Source: Pseudomonas serboccidentalis (lineage in GTDB: Bacteria > Pseudomonadota > Gammaproteobacteria > Pseudomonadales > Pseudomonadaceae). From it: a stretch of DNA of 64,000 nucleotides. Under the pieces are notes generated by a model, which was not told the DNA's origin, searched no databases, and was given only the letters and a program-made list of their open reading frames with translations. Positions 20,110 through 29,710 of this stretch are shown one piece after another. Positions within the stretch are counted from its first letter, which is position 1. Each line of letters opens with the position of its first letter. Location: assembly GCF_028830055.1 (NCBI RefSeq), contig NZ_CP101655.1, positions 3,065,382 to 3,129,381 of the forward strand. The letters are read 5' to 3'. Both the position numbers and the translations under genes were made by a program.

Positions 20110-22026
20110 TTAGACCTTGAACCGCCCCACCAGCATCTGCAGATGCGTCCCCAAGCGCGCCAGTTCAACACTCGATGCCGCGGTCTCTTCACTCGCTGCC
20201 GATGTCTGATCTGACACATCCCGCACATTCAGCACGCTACGGTTGATCTCCTCGGCCACGGCACTCTGCTGCTCGGCCGCTGCGGCGATCTGCTGGTTCA
20301 TCGCCTGAATCGCCGACACGGTGCGGGTGATGCTTTCCAGTGAGCCACCGGCACGGCGTGTCAGTTCGACGCTGCTGTCGGTCAGGCTACGGCTGTTGTC
20401 CATGATCGTTGCCACTTGCTGGGTGCCGTTCTGCAGGCCGACGATCAGCTCTTCGATCTCTTCGGTGGACTTCTGGGTGCGCTGGGCGAGGCTGCGCACT
20501 TCATCGGCGACCACCGCAAAACCACGCCCGGCTTCACCGGCACGCGCGGCTTCGATCGCCGCGTTGAGCGCCAGCAGGTTGGTTTGCTGGGCCACGGACT
20601 TGATCACGTCGAGCACGCTGCCGATCTTGTCGCTTTCGCGCTTGAGCTCGCCCATGGCCTCGGTGGAGTGGCCGACTTCGACCGCCAGACGCTCGATCTG
20701 CGCGATGGCTTCACCGACCACCTTGTCGCCTTCACGGGCCTGCTGATCGGCGGCCACGGCGGCTTCGGAAGCCTCTTCGGCGTTGCGCGCGACTTCCTGC
20801 ACGGTGGCGGCCATTTCGTTCATGGCGGTGGCGACCTGATCGGTCTCGATCTTTTGATTGTTGACCCCGGCGCTGGTCTGCTCGGTGACCGCCGACAGCT
20901 CTTCGGCGGCGCTGGCAATCTGTGTGACGCCGTCGCTGATGCCGCCGATCAGGTCGCGCAGGCCTTGGGTCATGCTCTGCATTGAACGCTGCAACTGGCC
21001 CAGTTCGTCGCGGCGCTGCGACACCAGGTTGTGGGTCAGGTCGCCGGCAGCCACGCGCTCGGCGACTTTCAGGGTCTGGTTCAGCGGAATGATGATCTGC
21101 CGGGTGATCGCCCACGCTGCCAGCAGGCCGAAGGCCACGGCCAGCAGGGTAGCGATGATCAACATGTTTTTGGCGTGCGCGGCATCGGTATCGCGCACCA
21201 CGGTCTGCGATTCGGTGAGTTGCTTGCTGACGTCGAGCAGGATGTCGCCCTGGGCCGACATGCGTGCCAGAGCCTTGGCACTGGCGACCTGCGAGTCGCG
21301 GAACTGGCTGACCGCTGCACGATAGGCCTTGAGCGATTCGGTGGCCTGTTGCAGGTTGGCGATGTGCTGCTCAGGTAGTTTGGCCGGCAGGGTTTCGAGG
21401 TTTTTCAGGGCATTGTCGATGGCATCGAGCGCCGGTTGCTCGGCTTCGGTTTTGCCACTGTAGGTGTAGCCACGCACCTGGAAGCGCGCTTGCTGGATCA
21501 GTTTGCTCAGGTCGATCACGGCGTTGAACTGGGCGACGCTGTCGCCCTGCAGCATGGATTTCTCCACTTCGGCGACCTTGGCCACGGCGTTGTCGGCGGT
21601 GGCGCCGAGTTTGCTGCGGGCGTCTTCACGACTGGCCCCGGCCTGCACCATGTCGGCGAAGGCGCGTTTGTATTCGGCGACGGCGGCCAGCTGTTGGTCG
21701 ACCTTGGCGGCGTCGGCCGGTTGTTCGATCAGGCCGCGCGCGGTTTGCAGGCCGCTGTCGAGCTTGGTCAGCAGCTCGTTGACCAAGCCCGGGCCTTGTT
21801 CGCCGCGACGCATTTCGTAGTCCAGGCGTGCCAGACGCAGGTCCTTGGTCAGCTCGTTGAGGCTGGAGATGAAACCCAGCTTGTCACCGCGGCTGATGAT
21901 GCCCCCCATGCCGGTCCACCCGGTGAAAGTGATCAGCAGGGTGAGCAACAGCACCAGGCCGAAACCGATCCCCAGCTTGCGTTTGACGCTGACGTTTCCA
22001 AGATTCTCGGCTAACCAACGGTACAT
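20110..22026 (-). CDS. Methyl-accepting chemotaxis protein, probable HBM ligand-binding domain
   Basis: The 638-residue chemoreceptor has a first membrane helix (about residues 18-37), then a roughly 245-residue all-helical periplasmic domain. A second helix (286-308), HAMP (309-361) and a cytoplasmic signalling domain follow. The signalling tip reads [20 protein letters not shown]. Length and helical pattern of the sensor part fit the helical bimodular (HBM) class. The P. aeruginosa gene in the same position (PA5072, as I recall) is McpK, an alpha-ketoglutarate receptor, so an organic-acid ligand is plausible but unproven. No CheR-binding C-terminal pentapeptide is visible (ends GRFKV). A sigma-28-like promoter precedes it. 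Confidence 0.92.
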   Translation of the reverse strand: MYRWLAENLGNVSVKRKLGIGFGLVLLLTLLITFTGWTGMGGIISRGDKLGFISSLNELTKDLRLARLDYEMRRGEQGPGLVNELLTKLDSGLQTARGLIEQPADAAKVDQQLAAVAEYKRAFADMVQAGASREDARSKLGATADNAVAKVAEVEKSMLQGDSVAQFNAVIDLSKLIQQARFQVRGYTYSGKTEAEQPALDAIDNALKNLETLPAKLPEQHIANLQQATESLKAYRAAVSQFRDSQVASAKALARMSAQGDILLDVSKQLTESQTVVRDTDAAHAKNMLIIATLLAVAFGLLAAWAITRQIIIPLNQTLKVAERVAAGDLTHNLVSQRRDELGQLQRSMQSMTQGLRDLIGGISDGVTQIASAAEELSAVTEQTSAGVNNQKIETDQVATAMNEMAATVQEVARNAEEASEAAVAADQQAREGDKVVGEAIAQIERLAVEVGHSTEAMGELKRESDKIGSVLDVIKSVAQQTNLLALNAAIEAARAGEAGRGFAVVADEVRSLAQRTQKSTEEIEELIVGLQNGTQQVATIMDNSRSLTDSSVELTRRAGGSLESITRTVSAIQAMNQQIAAAAEQQSAVAEEINRSVLNVRDVSDQTSAASEETAASSVELARLGTHLQMLVGRFKV

Positions 22027-22068
22027 GCGACGACTCCCCTCGGACCACTAATTGGACTTATGAGGACT

Positions 22069-22095
22069 GTATCGGCTGGATGATGGCAATCTGTA
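22069..22095 (-). promoter_or_regulatory. Candidate FliA (sigma-28) promoter of the chemoreceptor gene
   Basis: On the minus strand, TACAG, 14 bases, then GCCGATAC. This is close to the flagellar sigma-28 consensus TAAAG-N15-GCCGATAA. It lies about 45 bases upstream of the MCP start, where chemoreceptor genes often have such promoters. Confidence 0.5.
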
Positions 22096-22130
22096 ACCCG
22101 AATTGTCCTGAACCGCCGATCCTGGATACC

Positions 22131-22222
22131 CGTAGGAGCTGACGAGTGGAACGAGGCTGCGATCTTTTGATTTTGTTTTTAAAGCAAGATCAAAGGATCG
22201 CAGCCTTCGGCAGCTCCTACAG
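22131..22222. repeat. REP pair (GATCGCAGCC class) between rsmE and the MCP gene
   Basis: Right arm GGATCGCAGCCTTCGGCAGC and a left arm CGTAGGAGCTGACGAGTGGA that has diverged in its middle while keeping GAGGCTGCGATCTTTTGA. Spacer is AT-rich (TTTTGTTTTTAAAGCAAGATC). It lies at the 3' end of rsmE. Confidence 0.8.
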
Positions 22223-22239
22223 GGGAGGCCTTGTTGGGG

Positions 22240-22947
22240 TTAGAACAGGCGGGCGAGCAGGGCGGTGACGGCGGTTTCGACGCGCAGGATGCGCTCGCCC
22301 AATTGCACCGGTTGCAGGCCGGACTTGCCCAGCAGGTCGATTTCGTAGGGGATCCAGCCGCCTTCGGGGCCGATCGCCAGGGTCACCGGTTCGCTCAGCG
22401 CCCGTGGGCACGGGGGGTAATTGCCAGGATGGCCGACCAGGCCGAGGGTGCCTTCGGTGATCGCCGGCAGGCGGTCTTCGACGAACGGCTTGAAGCGCTT
22501 CTCGATGATGATTTCCGGCAGCACGGTATCGCGAGCCTGTTCGAGGCCGAGGATCAGATTCTCGCGAATCGCTTCCGGCTCCAGGAATGGCGTCTGCCAG
22601 AAGCTCTTCTCGACGCGGTAGCTATTGACCAGAATCACCTTCGACACGCCCATGGTCGCCACGGTCTGGAACACCCGGCGCAGCATCTTCGGACGCGGCA
22701 GGGCCAGCACCAGAGTCAGCGGCAGCTTGGCGGGCGGTGGCTGATCGAGAGTGACGCGCAGTTCGGCTTCGCCGGCCTCAAGGCGCAGCAGCTCAGCCGA
22801 ACCCATCAGCCCGTTGATGCGCCCGACCCGCAGGCTGTCACCGACTTCCGAGCGATGAACTTCCTGCATGTGGGTCAGGCGTCGATCACGCAGCACGACG
22901 CGGTCGGCCGCGATGAAGTCGGCCTCTTCGAGCAACAACAGGTTCAT
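22240..22947 (-). CDS. rsmE: 16S rRNA (uracil1498-N3)-methyltransferase
   Basis: The 235-residue SPOUT-class enzyme methylates U1498 of 16S rRNA using S-adenosylmethionine. An N-terminal PUA-like domain ([19 protein letters not shown]) is followed by the knotted methyltransferase domain with LAIGPEGGW and the C-terminal [16 protein letters not shown]. It overlaps the end of tatC by four bases, so it is probably translated from the tat transcript. A moonlighting link to Tat is not implied. Confidence 0.95.
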   Translation of the reverse strand: MNLLLLEEADFIAADRVVLRDRRLTHMQEVHRSEVGDSLRVGRINGLMGSAELLRLEAGEAELRVTLDQPPPAKLPLTLVLALPRPKMLRRVFQTVATMGVSKVILVNSYRVEKSFWQTPFLEPEAIRENLILGLEQARDTVLPEIIIEKRFKPFVEDRLPAITEGTLGLVGHPGNYPPCPRALSEPVTLAIGPEGGWIPYEIDLLGKSGLQPVQLGERILRVETAVTALLARLF

Positions 22948-23735
22948 GCCTGGGTCGCTGGCGGCTGGTCGTTGTGATCGTCGGCCGAATTCTCGTCCGG
23001 ACGTTCGCGCTTGCTGATCAAACCGCCAAACAGAATGCCGATTTCAAACAGCATCCACATCGGTACGGCCAGCAGGGTCTGGGAGAAAATGTCCGGCGGC
23101 GTGAGGATCATGCCAACCACGAAGCAGCCGATGATCACGTACGGGCGAATCTTCTTCAGGTATTTGACGTCGACCACGCCGATCCATACCAGCAGCACCA
23201 CGGCCACCGGGATTTCGAACGCGACGCCGAAGGCGAAGAACAGCGTCATCACGAAATCGAGGTAACTGGCGATATCGGTCATCATTTCCACGCCGGCCGG
23301 GGTGGCCGCAGCGAAGAATTTGAAGATCAGCGGGAACACGAAGTAATAGGCGAACGCCATGCCGGTGTAGAACAACAGGATGCTGGATACCAGCAACGGC
23401 ACCGCAATGCGCTTTTCATGCTTGTACAGGCCCGGCGCGATGAAGCCCCAGATCTGATGCAGGATCACCGGGATCGCGAGGAACAGCGAAACCATCATCG
23501 TCAGCTTCAGCGGCGTCAGGAACGGTGACGACACGTCGGTGGCGATCATCGTCGCGCCGACCGGCAGGTACTGGCGCAGCGGCGTCGAGACGAAGGTGTA
23601 GATCTGCTGGGTGAAGGCGAACAACCCGGCGAAGATGATGAAGATCGCCGCCACGCAACGCAGCAGGCGGGTGCGCAACTCGGTGAGGTGCGAAACCAGC
23701 GGCATGTGCTGGTCGTTTTCGGGGAGATCGCTCAT
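22944..23735 (-). CDS. tatC: Sec-independent protein translocase subunit TatC
   Basis: The 263-residue polytopic inner-membrane protein is the twin-arginine signal receptor of the Tat pathway. The N-terminal cytoplasmic segment [16 protein letters not shown], which contacts the signal peptide, is typical. Six hydrophobic segments follow, with the conserved FWGF-like region [13 protein letters not shown] after the second. Its start overlaps the tatB stop and its stop overlaps the rsmE start, by four bases each. TatA, TatB and TatC together export folded proteins. Confidence 0.96.
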   Translation of the reverse strand: MSDLPENDQHMPLVSHLTELRTRLLRCVAAIFIIFAGLFAFTQQIYTFVSTPLRQYLPVGATMIATDVSSPFLTPLKLTMMVSLFLAIPVILHQIWGFIAPGLYKHEKRIAVPLLVSSILLFYTGMAFAYYFVFPLIFKFFAAATPAGVEMMTDIASYLDFVMTLFFAFGVAFEIPVAVVLLVWIGVVDVKYLKKIRPYVIIGCFVVGMILTPPDIFSQTLLAVPMWMLFEIGILFGGLISKRERPDENSADDHNDQPPATQA

Positions 23736-24178
23736 GGGGCTCGCGGCGGCAGTGTTGGGTCGTGAGGGGCCGGCGCAACAGGCGCGGCGGCAGGAGCAGC
23801 GGATTCAACCGGGGGCGTCGCAACAACTGGTGCAGTTTCGTTCGGTACTACAGCAGGTGCAGGGATCGTCGCAGCGGCAGGGCTGTGAATCGTCTGCTCA
23901 CCCACATGCTCAACCGGCGTCGGCTCCTGCTGAACCGGCGTGAAAATCTTCCGCGCCTCCTGCTCCAGCGACAGGATGTGCTCGTTGTGCAGTTGCCGAC
24001 GGATCTCGTCGGCACCGATTTCACGTTCAACTTCCTGTTTGATCGCGTTGAAGCTGCGCTTCAGCCGCCCAACCCACAGGCCGGCGGTGCGCGCAGCGCC
24101 CGGCAGACGCTCGGGGCCCAGCACCAGCAGGGCGACGAGGCCGACGAGCAGCAGTTCAGAGAAGCTGATACCAAACAT
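23732..24178 (-). CDS. tatB: Sec-independent protein translocase subunit TatB
   Basis: The 148-residue protein starts with the family hallmark [19 protein letters not shown], followed by [11 protein letters not shown] and an amphipathic helix ([19 protein letters not shown]). The C-terminal half, about 70 residues rich in Pro, Ala and Val, is low-complexity and probably disordered. TatB pairs with TatC in the receptor complex. It lies ten bases after tatA and overlaps tatC by four bases. Confidence 0.95.
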   Translation of the reverse strand: MFGISFSELLLVGLVALLVLGPERLPGAARTAGLWVGRLKRSFNAIKQEVEREIGADEIRRQLHNEHILSLEQEARKIFTPVQQEPTPVEHVGEQTIHSPAAATIPAPAVVPNETAPVVATPPVESAAPAAAPVAPAPHDPTLPPRAP

Positions 24179-24188
24179 TAGTCAGTGC

Positions 24189-24470
24189 TCACACGTCTTT
24201 GCGGATCGGCTCTTCGACTTTCTGCGCCTGCACGTCGATGGTGTGCGGCGGGTTGGCCTGAGCGGTGGCTTGCGGCTGCACCGGTGGCACCGGTTGCGCA
24301 GGCGTCACGGTCGGATCGGCGGCCGGTTTCTCTTCGTCGTTCATGGCTTTGCGGAAGCCCTTGATCGACTCGCCAACGTCGGTGCCGAGGTTTTTCAGTT
24401 TCTTGGTGCCGAACACCAGCACCACGACTACCAGAATGACGATCCAGTGTTTCCAGTCAAAAATGCCCAT
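24189..24470 (-). CDS. tatA: Sec-independent protein translocase subunit TatA
   Basis: The 93-residue pore-forming subunit has a short membrane helix ([13 protein letters not shown]), the [10 protein letters not shown] hinge and an amphipathic helix ([15 protein letters not shown]). A Pro/Gln/Ala-rich C-terminal tail of about 40 residues follows. TatA oligomers form the Tat translocation site. Gene order tatA-tatB-tatC is standard. It follows hisE by 25 bases, so it may share the his transcript as well as having its own promoter. Confidence 0.95.
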   Translation of the reverse strand: MGIFDWKHWIVILVVVVLVFGTKKLKNLGTDVGESIKGFRKAMNDEEKPAADPTVTPAQPVPPVQPQATAQANPPHTIDVQAQKVEEPIRKDV

Positions 24471-24495
24471 GTTGCTGTTCCTCTCTAAAAATTAT

Positions 24496-24843
24496 TCAGG
24501 CGGACGGACGCGAGGCTTTCTCGACGTGTCCGGACAGGCCGAAGCGACGATCCAGTTCATCCAGCACGGCCTGCGGATGCTGCCCCAGTTGGGCAAGCAT
24601 GACCATGCTGTGGAACCACAGGTCGGCGGTCTCGTAGATCACGTCGCTGCAGTCGCCGCTGATGGCGGCGTCCTTGGCGGCAATAATGGTTTCGACCGAC
24701 TCTTCGCCGACTTTCTCCAGAATCTTGTTCAGGCCTTTGTGATACAGACTAGCTACATAAGAGCTGTCGGCCGCTGCGCCTTTGCGCTCTTCAAGCACTT
24801 GGGCCAGACGAGTCAGGGTGTCACTCATGGGAGGATGTGTCAT
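24496..24843 (-). CDS. hisE: Phosphoribosyl-ATP pyrophosphatase
   Basis: The roughly 110-115-residue protein hydrolyses phosphoribosyl-ATP to phosphoribosyl-AMP and pyrophosphate, the second step of histidine biosynthesis. Motifs of the all-alpha MazG-like fold are visible: [18 protein letters not shown] (metal-binding acidic residues) and [12 protein letters not shown]. Two starts are possible. ATG 24843 has AGGAA about eight bases upstream. ATG 24828 begins the usual family sequence [16 protein letters not shown] but has no clear ribosome site. The region between the two lies inside the arm of an inverted-repeat element (24832-25099), so the element may have supplied the current translation start. 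Confidence 0.93.
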   Translation of the reverse strand: MTHPPMSDTLTRLAQVLEERKGAAADSSYVASLYHKGLNKILEKVGEESVETIIAAKDAAISGDCSDVIYETADLWFHSMVMLAQLGQHPQAVLDELDRRFGLSGHVEKASRPSA

Positions 24844-25099
24844 CAGTCATTTCCTGAGCTGCGCCGGAGCCTGATTTTGTGCAGGGCAAGGCGCGAGGAG
24901 TGTGGTTTGGCATTTCAAATAAACGACGAGTAACGCAGCCCTGCACAAAATCAGGCCCGGCCCTTCGGGTTGTCGGCTGAAAGCGCGCCATGGTGCGTTG
25001 CAGTCCTTGGGAAGGAAAAGACATTCCCGGCGGCCTGCGCCTTGCCTGGCGCGCTTTCAGCCGGCAACGCAGCTCAGTAAATGACTGATGACACATCCT
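24832..25099. repeat. 268-bp symmetric inverted-repeat element between hisI and hisE
   Basis: The ends are a 32-base inverted repeat with one mismatch (24832-24863 and 25068-25099; AGGATGTGTCATCAGTCATT at the outer end). Inside are two perfect stems: 19 bases (24869-24887 with 24938-24956, GCCTGATTTTGTGCAGGGC) and 17 bases (24974-24990 with 25047-25063, CGGCTGAAAGCGCGCCA). The layout A-(B-B')-(C-C')-A' would fold as a three-way junction. No open frame of note and no transposase is inside. It looks like a MITE-like or structured repeat; its family name is unknown to me. Confidence 0.85.
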
Positions 25100-25490
25100 A
25101 TTGTCCTGCGGAATAGATAGCGTGCGGGTCTTTGAGTACCGGGTCGACGGTCTTCCAGTCGCCGTTTTCGAAGACACGATAAAAGCAGCTTTGACGGCCG
25201 GTATGGCAAGCGATGTCGCCGATCTGTTCAACCATCAGGATGATCACGTCGGCATCACAGTCCAGACGCATTTCATGCAGCGTCTGCACATGGCCGGACT
25301 CTTCGCCCTTGCGCCACAGCTTGCCACGGGAACGTGACCAGTAGATTGCACGGTTTTCCGCAGCGGTCAGTTCGAGCGCTTCGCGGTTCATCCAGGCCAT
25401 CATCAGCACGCGTCCGGTCTTGTGATCCTGGGCAATCGCCGGCACCAGGCCATCCGCGTCCCACTTGATCTCGTCCAGCCAGTTTTTCAT
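25098..25490 (-). CDS. hisI: Phosphoribosyl-AMP cyclohydrolase
   Basis: The 130-residue enzyme opens the adenine ring of phosphoribosyl-AMP, the third histidine-biosynthesis step. It shows [33 protein letters not shown] and the zinc/magnesium ligands in [10 protein letters not shown] and [14 protein letters not shown] 25490 ([11 protein letters not shown]) is the family start; the TTG six bases earlier is rejected. HisI and HisE are separate proteins here rather than the fused HisIE of enterobacteria. Its stop codon lies at the outer edge of the inverted-repeat element that separates it from hisE. Confidence 0.95.
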   Translation of the reverse strand: MKNWLDEIKWDADGLVPAIAQDHKTGRVLMMAWMNREALELTAAENRAIYWSRSRGKLWRKGEESGHVQTLHEMRLDCDADVIILMVEQIGDIACHTGRQSCFYRVFENGDWKTVDPVLKDPHAIYSAGQ

Positions 25491-25507
25491 CTTCAATTCC
25501 CGAAACG

Positions 25508-25602
25508 CAGCTACAAGCGTTGAGCTTCAAGCTGCAAGTAAAAGCAGGTTGCGGTGTTCCTGTGTCGTCAGGCTTGCAGCTCGCAGCTTATAACTTGCAG
25601 CT
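25508..25602. repeat. Imperfect AGCTTGCAGCT-type inverted repeat between ubiB and hisI
   Basis: CAGCTACAAGCGTTGAGCTT with the following CAAGCTGCAAG is partly complementary to AGGCTTGCAGCTCGCAGCTT and ACTTGCAGCTG on the other side. The repeated unit is AGCTTGCAGCT-like. It is a different repeat class from the REP pairs elsewhere in the window. Confidence 0.6.
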
Positions 25603-25610
25603 GATTCGTG

Positions 25611-27215
25611 CTATCGGCGAACGACCAGATACAAGCCGACTGCCACCATGATACCGGCCGGCCAATGCCCCAGTTCGTTCAACGGGCCACCGGCGGCGAG
25701 AATGGTGCCGCCCGCCAGATGAGCGCAGCCAAGCAGGCGCAGGAACCAGTCGTCCTTGCGTTTGTGCCACGGTGGCGGCGGGTCGTTGGCATGTGGCTGG
25801 GACATGCGTTCGAGCAGGTCGCGGGCCATATTCGCCAGGTGCGGAAGCTGCTCGAACTGGCTCTGCACGTTGCCGATCAAGGCTTTCGGGCTGACGCGCT
25901 CGCGCATCCAGCGTTCGAGGAACGGCTGCGCGGTGTTCCACAAGTCCAGATCCGGGTACAGCTGACGGCCCAGGCCTTCGATGTTCAGCAGGGTCTTTTG
26001 CAGCAGCACCAACTGCGGCTGGACTTCCATGTTGAAGCGTCGCGCGGTCTGGAACAGGCGCATCAGCACCTGGCCAAATGAAATATCTTTTAACGGTTTT
26101 TCGAAGATCGGTTCGCACACGGTGCGGATCGCCGCTTCGAATTCGTTGAGTTTGGTTTCCGCCGGCACCCAGCCCGAGTCAATATGCAACTGCGCCACGC
26201 GGCGGTAGTCGCGCTTGAAGAAGGCGAACAGGTTACGCGCCAGATAGTCCTGGTCTTCTGGAGTCAGGCTGCCGACGATACCGCAGTCGATCGCAATGTA
26301 CTGCGGGCTCCACGGATTGACGGTGCTGACGAAGATGTTGCCCGGGTGCATGTCGGCGTGGAAGAAACTGTCGCGGAACACCTGAGTGAAGAAGATCTCC
26401 ACGCCGCGCTCGGCGAGCATCTTCATGTCGGTGCGCTGGTCGGCGAGGGTCGCCAGATCCGTTACCTGAATCCCGTAGATACGCTCCATCACCAGCACTT
26501 TCGGCCGGCACCAGTCCCAGTAGACCTGCGGCACGTACAGCAGCGGCGAGCCTTCGAAGTTGCGCTTGAGCTGACTGGCGTTGGCCGCCTCGCGCAGCAG
26601 GTCGAGCTCGTCGTAGATGGTCTTTTCGTAGTCCTGCACCACGTCTACCGGGTGCAGCAGGCGGGCATCGGCGGAGACTTTTTCGGCGGCGCGGGCGAGG
26701 ATGAACAGCCACGCCAGATCCTGAGCGATCACCGGTTTCAGGCCCGGGCGGATCACCTTGACCACCACTTCTTCGCCGGTTTTCAGCTGCGCAGCATGCA
26801 CCTGCGCCACCGAGGCCGAGGCCAGCGGTTCGACGTCAAAGCGGCTGAACACTTCGCTGATTTTCTTGCCCAGTTGCTCTTCGATCAGCTTGATCGACAG
26901 CTGCGAATCGAACGGCGGCACGCGGTCCTGCAGCAGCATCAGCTCATCGGCGATGTCTTCCGGCAGCAGGTCGCGGCGGGTCGAGAGAATCTGCCCGAAC
27001 TTGATGAAGATCGGCCCCAGGTCCTGCAACGCCAGACGCAGGCGCGCACCACGGCTCAGCTCCAGCGGTTTGCGCGGGAACCAGCGCCACGGCAGCACAT
27101 AGCGCAGTGCCAGGAGAAACCAGGGCAGTGGCAGATCGAACAGCAGGTCATCGAGGCGGTAGCGGATCACGACGCGCTGGATGCGCAACAAACGGCGGAC
27201 GGCAAGCAGCTTCAT
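25611..27215 (-). CDS. ubiB: Ubiquinone biosynthesis ATPase/kinase-like protein UbiB
   Basis: The 534-residue member of the atypical ABC1/ADCK kinase family is needed for ubiquinone synthesis and probably works as an ATPase that extracts lipid intermediates. Family features are the KxGQ motif in [11 protein letters not shown], the Ala-rich loop [13 protein letters not shown], the catalytic lysine in [20 protein letters not shown] and the metal-binding IDCGIVG. One or two hydrophobic helices at the C-terminus ([12 protein letters not shown] and [12 protein letters not shown]) anchor it in the membrane. It overlaps ubiJ by four bases and follows ubiE-ubiJ in the usual order. Confidence 0.96.
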   Translation of the reverse strand: MKLLAVRRLLRIQRVVIRYRLDDLLFDLPLPWFLLALRYVLPWRWFPRKPLELSRGARLRLALQDLGPIFIKFGQILSTRRDLLPEDIADELMLLQDRVPPFDSQLSIKLIEEQLGKKISEVFSRFDVEPLASASVAQVHAAQLKTGEEVVVKVIRPGLKPVIAQDLAWLFILARAAEKVSADARLLHPVDVVQDYEKTIYDELDLLREAANASQLKRNFEGSPLLYVPQVYWDWCRPKVLVMERIYGIQVTDLATLADQRTDMKMLAERGVEIFFTQVFRDSFFHADMHPGNIFVSTVNPWSPQYIAIDCGIVGSLTPEDQDYLARNLFAFFKRDYRRVAQLHIDSGWVPAETKLNEFEAAIRTVCEPIFEKPLKDISFGQVLMRLFQTARRFNMEVQPQLVLLQKTLLNIEGLGRQLYPDLDLWNTAQPFLERWMRERVSPKALIGNVQSQFEQLPHLANMARDLLERMSQPHANDPPPPWHKRKDDWFLRLLGCAHLAGGTILAAGGPLNELGHWPAGIMVAVGLYLVVRR

Positions 27216-27835
27216 GCGTTATCGCTTGGGTCGAGGGATCGGGAAAGGCGCTCGAAACGCGCCTCGAGACGTTCCAGATCAAGTTTGATCCGGTCCAGTT
27301 CGCTGAATCGTGCTTCGGCTTCGCGCTGCCCGACGAGGGTGCGCGATTCTTCGGCGAGGTATTCGGCGAGGTTCTGGTTGAGGCTGGCAAATCCTTGTTG
27401 ATACCAGCGTGCTCGGCTGCGCAGATGACCGCCAACCAGTTGCGTGGCGACCGGACCCAGCCAGCGCGAGAGTTCGTACTCCCAGTCCAGCTCCAGGTCC
27501 TGTAGCACACCGGCCAGCTCCAGCAGCACGCCGCTGTCACCGTCGAGCTCGACTTCCGGGGCGTGCAGCACCGCGGTCTTGTCTTTGCTCACGGCCAGTT
27601 TCACCAGGCTCGACGCGGGCGCGCGCAGGGTGCAGTCGACACCGGTTTCCCAGTGCGAGGCCAGCATCAGGCCCTCATCGCTGGGCAGGATGAACAGTTG
27701 CAGCGCCGGGCTGCGGCAATCGACGGCAATCACCTTGCCGGTCAGATGCGCCAGCCGCGGCAGTGCCGTGCTGTCGAGACGCAGCACCCGGTTCAGACCG
27801 AGTTCGACGCTGGCGAGCAGCCCGGTAAGCAACAT
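27212..27835 (-). CDS. ubiJ: Ubiquinone biosynthesis accessory factor UbiJ (SCP2-like)
   Basis: The 207-residue protein has an N-terminal sterol-carrier-protein-2-like lipid-binding domain (about residues 15-115) and a C-terminal charged helical part. With UbiK it scaffolds the cytosolic Ubi complex that carries late ubiquinone intermediates. Similarity to a named motif is weak, so the call rests on the invariant ubiE-ubiJ-ubiB order and the SCP2-like pattern. Its ATG shares one base with the ubiE stop codon, and its stop overlaps the ubiB start. Confidence 0.9.
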   Translation of the reverse strand: MLLTGLLASVELGLNRVLRLDSTALPRLAHLTGKVIAVDCRSPALQLFILPSDEGLMLASHWETGVDCTLRAPASSLVKLAVSKDKTAVLHAPEVELDGDSGVLLELAGVLQDLELDWEYELSRWLGPVATQLVGGHLRSRARWYQQGFASLNQNLAEYLAEESRTLVGQREAEARFSELDRIKLDLERLEARFERLSRSLDPSDNA

Positions 27836-28605
27836 CAGGGCTTGATGCCGCGGTGCAGGGCGACGATGCCTGCGGTCATGTTGTGATAGGTCACGCGGTC
27901 GAAACCGGCGTCGACCATCATCGACTTCAGGGTTTCCTGATTCGGGTGCATGCGGATCGATTCGGCCAGGTAGCGATAGCTTTCCGAGTCATTGGTGATG
28001 AGCTTGCCCATCAGCGGCATGAAGGCGAACGAGTAGGCGTCGTAAGCCTTGGACATCAGCGCGTTGGTCGGCTTGGAGAACTCCAGCACCAGCAGGCGAC
28101 CGCCAGGCTTGAGCACGCGCAGCATCGAGCGCAGGGCGTCTTCTTTATGCGTCACGTTGCGCAGGCCGAAGGCGATGGTCACACAATCGAAGTGGTTGTC
28201 CGGGAACGGCAGCTTTTCGGCGTCCGCCTGAACGAACTCGACGTTGCCCGACACACCCAGGTCCAGCAGGCGGTCACGACCGACCTTGAGCATGGATTCG
28301 TTGATGTCGGCCAGCACCACCTGGCCGGTCGGGCCCACCAGATGGGAGAACTTCTTGGTCAGGTCGCCAGTGCCACCAGCGATGTCCAGCACACGGTTGC
28401 CGCTGCGCACGCCCGACAGTTCGATCGCGAAACGCTTCCACAGACGGTGCATGCCGCCCGACAGAAGGTCGTTCATCAGGTCGTATTTCGCGGCTACCGA
28501 GTGGAAAACCTCAGCGACTTTTTCCGCTTTCTGGCTTTCCGGAACGTTTTTGAAGCCGAAGTGTGTGGTGGGTTCGGCATCGCTGCCTTTGCGCTGATCA
28601 GTCAT
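27835..28605 (-). CDS. ubiE: Ubiquinone/menaquinone C-methyltransferase UbiE
   Basis: The 256-residue class I SAM-dependent methyltransferase methylates 2-polyprenyl-6-methoxy-1,4-benzoquinol on carbon. Visible features are [16 protein letters not shown] at the N-terminus, the SAM motif [15 protein letters not shown], the acidic residue in [11 protein letters not shown] and [19 protein letters not shown] 28605 gives the family length; an open extension upstream to 28689 is rejected. It heads the minus-strand run that continues through ubiJ, ubiB, his and tat genes. It is divergent from the PHA-system gene at 28760. Confidence 0.96.
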   Translation of the reverse strand: MTDQRKGSDAEPTTHFGFKNVPESQKAEKVAEVFHSVAAKYDLMNDLLSGGMHRLWKRFAIELSGVRSGNRVLDIAGGTGDLTKKFSHLVGPTGQVVLADINESMLKVGRDRLLDLGVSGNVEFVQADAEKLPFPDNHFDCVTIAFGLRNVTHKEDALRSMLRVLKPGGRLLVLEFSKPTNALMSKAYDAYSFAFMPLMGKLITNDSESYRYLAESIRMHPNQETLKSMMVDAGFDRVTYHNMTAGIVALHRGIKP

Positions 28606-28759
28606 ATCGCTGTCACCAAAAGAGAATGCGCGACATTCTAATCCCCAAGCCATGCTTTGTCTTGGAATGGCTAAAGGTAAGATGGGCAACCTTCGGGACG
28701 ATTTGCCGCAGACGCGGTCAAGATTTACCGACGCATATTTATTATTCAGGAGTCATTCA

Positions 28760-29035
28760 ATGGCCAAAATCAGTGTTGAGCGTGCCCACAACCTGGGCAA
28801 GGAAGCCGCCCGCGAGAAGGCCGACAAGCTGGCGCAAAAACTCTCCGACCAATACGGTCTGGAGCCGCAGTGGTCGGGCGATACCCTGAACCTCAAACGC
28901 TCGGGCGTGAAAGGCGCAGTGCATGTGGCGGACGATTCGATCCGCGTCGATGTGGAGCTGGGCATCATGATGTCGGCCATGAGCGGCATGATCAAAGCCG
29001 AGATCGAAAAAGCCCTCGATAAAGCTCTGGTCTGA
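28760..29035 (+). CDS. Polyhydroxyalkanoic acid system family protein
   Basis: The 91-residue protein of unknown mechanism (family often called PHA_gran_rgn) is encoded beside phasin genes in pseudomonads. It contains LKRSGVKGAVHVADDSIRVDVELG followed by an amphipathic C-terminal helix (IKAEIEKALDKALV), suggesting a small beta-plus-helix fold. CAGGAG precedes ATG 28760 by nine bases. The longer open frame upstream is rejected. Between it and phaI lies a REP pair. A granule-related role is inferred from family name and position only. Confidence 0.8.
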   Translation: MAKISVERAHNLGKEAAREKADKLAQKLSDQYGLEPQWSGDTLNLKRSGVKGAVHVADDSIRVDVELGIMMSAMSGMIKAEIEKALDKALV

Positions 29036-29058
29036 TTTCTGCCTGAAATACGATCCCC

Positions 29059-29147
29059 TGTAGGAGTGAGCCTGCTCGCGATAGCGGTCTGTCAGTCACC
29101 GCAATGTTGACTGACAGACCGCTATCGCGAGCAGGCTCACTCCTACA
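29059..29147. repeat. REP pair (GTAGGAGTGAGCCTGCTCGC class) before phaI
   Basis: Nearly perfect arms TGTAGGAGTGAGCCTGCTCG plus CGATAGCGGTCTGTCAGTCA, and the complement TGACTGACAGACCGCTATCG plus CGAGCAGGCTCACTCCTACA. More than 35 pairs with a loop of about 10 bases make this the most perfect hairpin in the window. Confidence 0.92.
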
Positions 29148-29277
29148 TTTTTTTGCGCTGCACCCGAGCTTTCATGTCAGTTGTTAGGGTGCCGTTTCTA
29201 ATTTTTCTCCCTACTTTGTGCCTGAGCCCGACACATCTGCGGGCAGTTCCTCAAACCTTCTGCGCGTGAGGTGCACC

Positions 29278-29700
29278 ATGGCCAAAGTCATTTTGAAGAA
29301 AAAAATCGACGCTTCGACTTCTGCTCTGAGCGACGTCAAATCCTATGCCCGCAAGATCTGGCTGGCAGGCCTGGGTGCCTACGCCAAGGTCGGCCAAGAA
29401 GGTAGCGACTACTTTCAGGAGTTGATCAAGGCTGGTCAAACTGTTGAAAAGAAAGGCAAAAAAGTCGTCACCGAAAAACTCGAAGCGGCCAACGCCGAGA
29501 TCGATGAAGCCAAGGGCGAAGTCAGCTCGTTCAAAGGCCGCGTCGAGGTCCAGCTCGACAAGGTCGAGAAGGCGTTCGACTCCCGTGTAGCAAGCGCCTT
29601 GAATCGTATCGGCATTCCGTCTAAACATGACGTTGAGACACTCTCTGCTAAGCTCGATGAGCTGACGGCATTGCTCGAACGCGTCGCGCGTAAATCTTAA
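29278..29700 (+). CDS. phaI: Phasin PhaI (PHA granule-associated protein)
   Basis: The 140-residue amphipathic helical protein coats polyhydroxyalkanoate granules. Its SYARKIWLAGLGAYAKVG segment is nearly repeated in PhaF, showing that the two phasins are paralogues. The C-terminal half is a predicted coiled coil (EVQLDKVEKAFDSRV, KLDELTALLERVA). ATG 29278 is chosen because the protein family starts MAKVxLKKK; GTGAGGTG lies just before. The phaF start follows the stop by ten bases, giving a phaI-phaF operon. Confidence 0.94.
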   Translation: MAKVILKKKIDASTSALSDVKSYARKIWLAGLGAYAKVGQEGSDYFQELIKAGQTVEKKGKKVVTEKLEAANAEIDEAKGEVSSFKGRVEVQLDKVEKAFDSRVASALNRIGIPSKHDVETLSAKLDELTALLERVARKS

Positions 29701-29710
29701 GGAGAACGGG

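Noticed and set aside
24832..25099. Riboswitch or T-box for the his genes
   Set aside because: The symmetry comes from near-perfect inverted repeats rather than a known riboswitch fold, and no T-box or leader-peptide histidine codons were seen.
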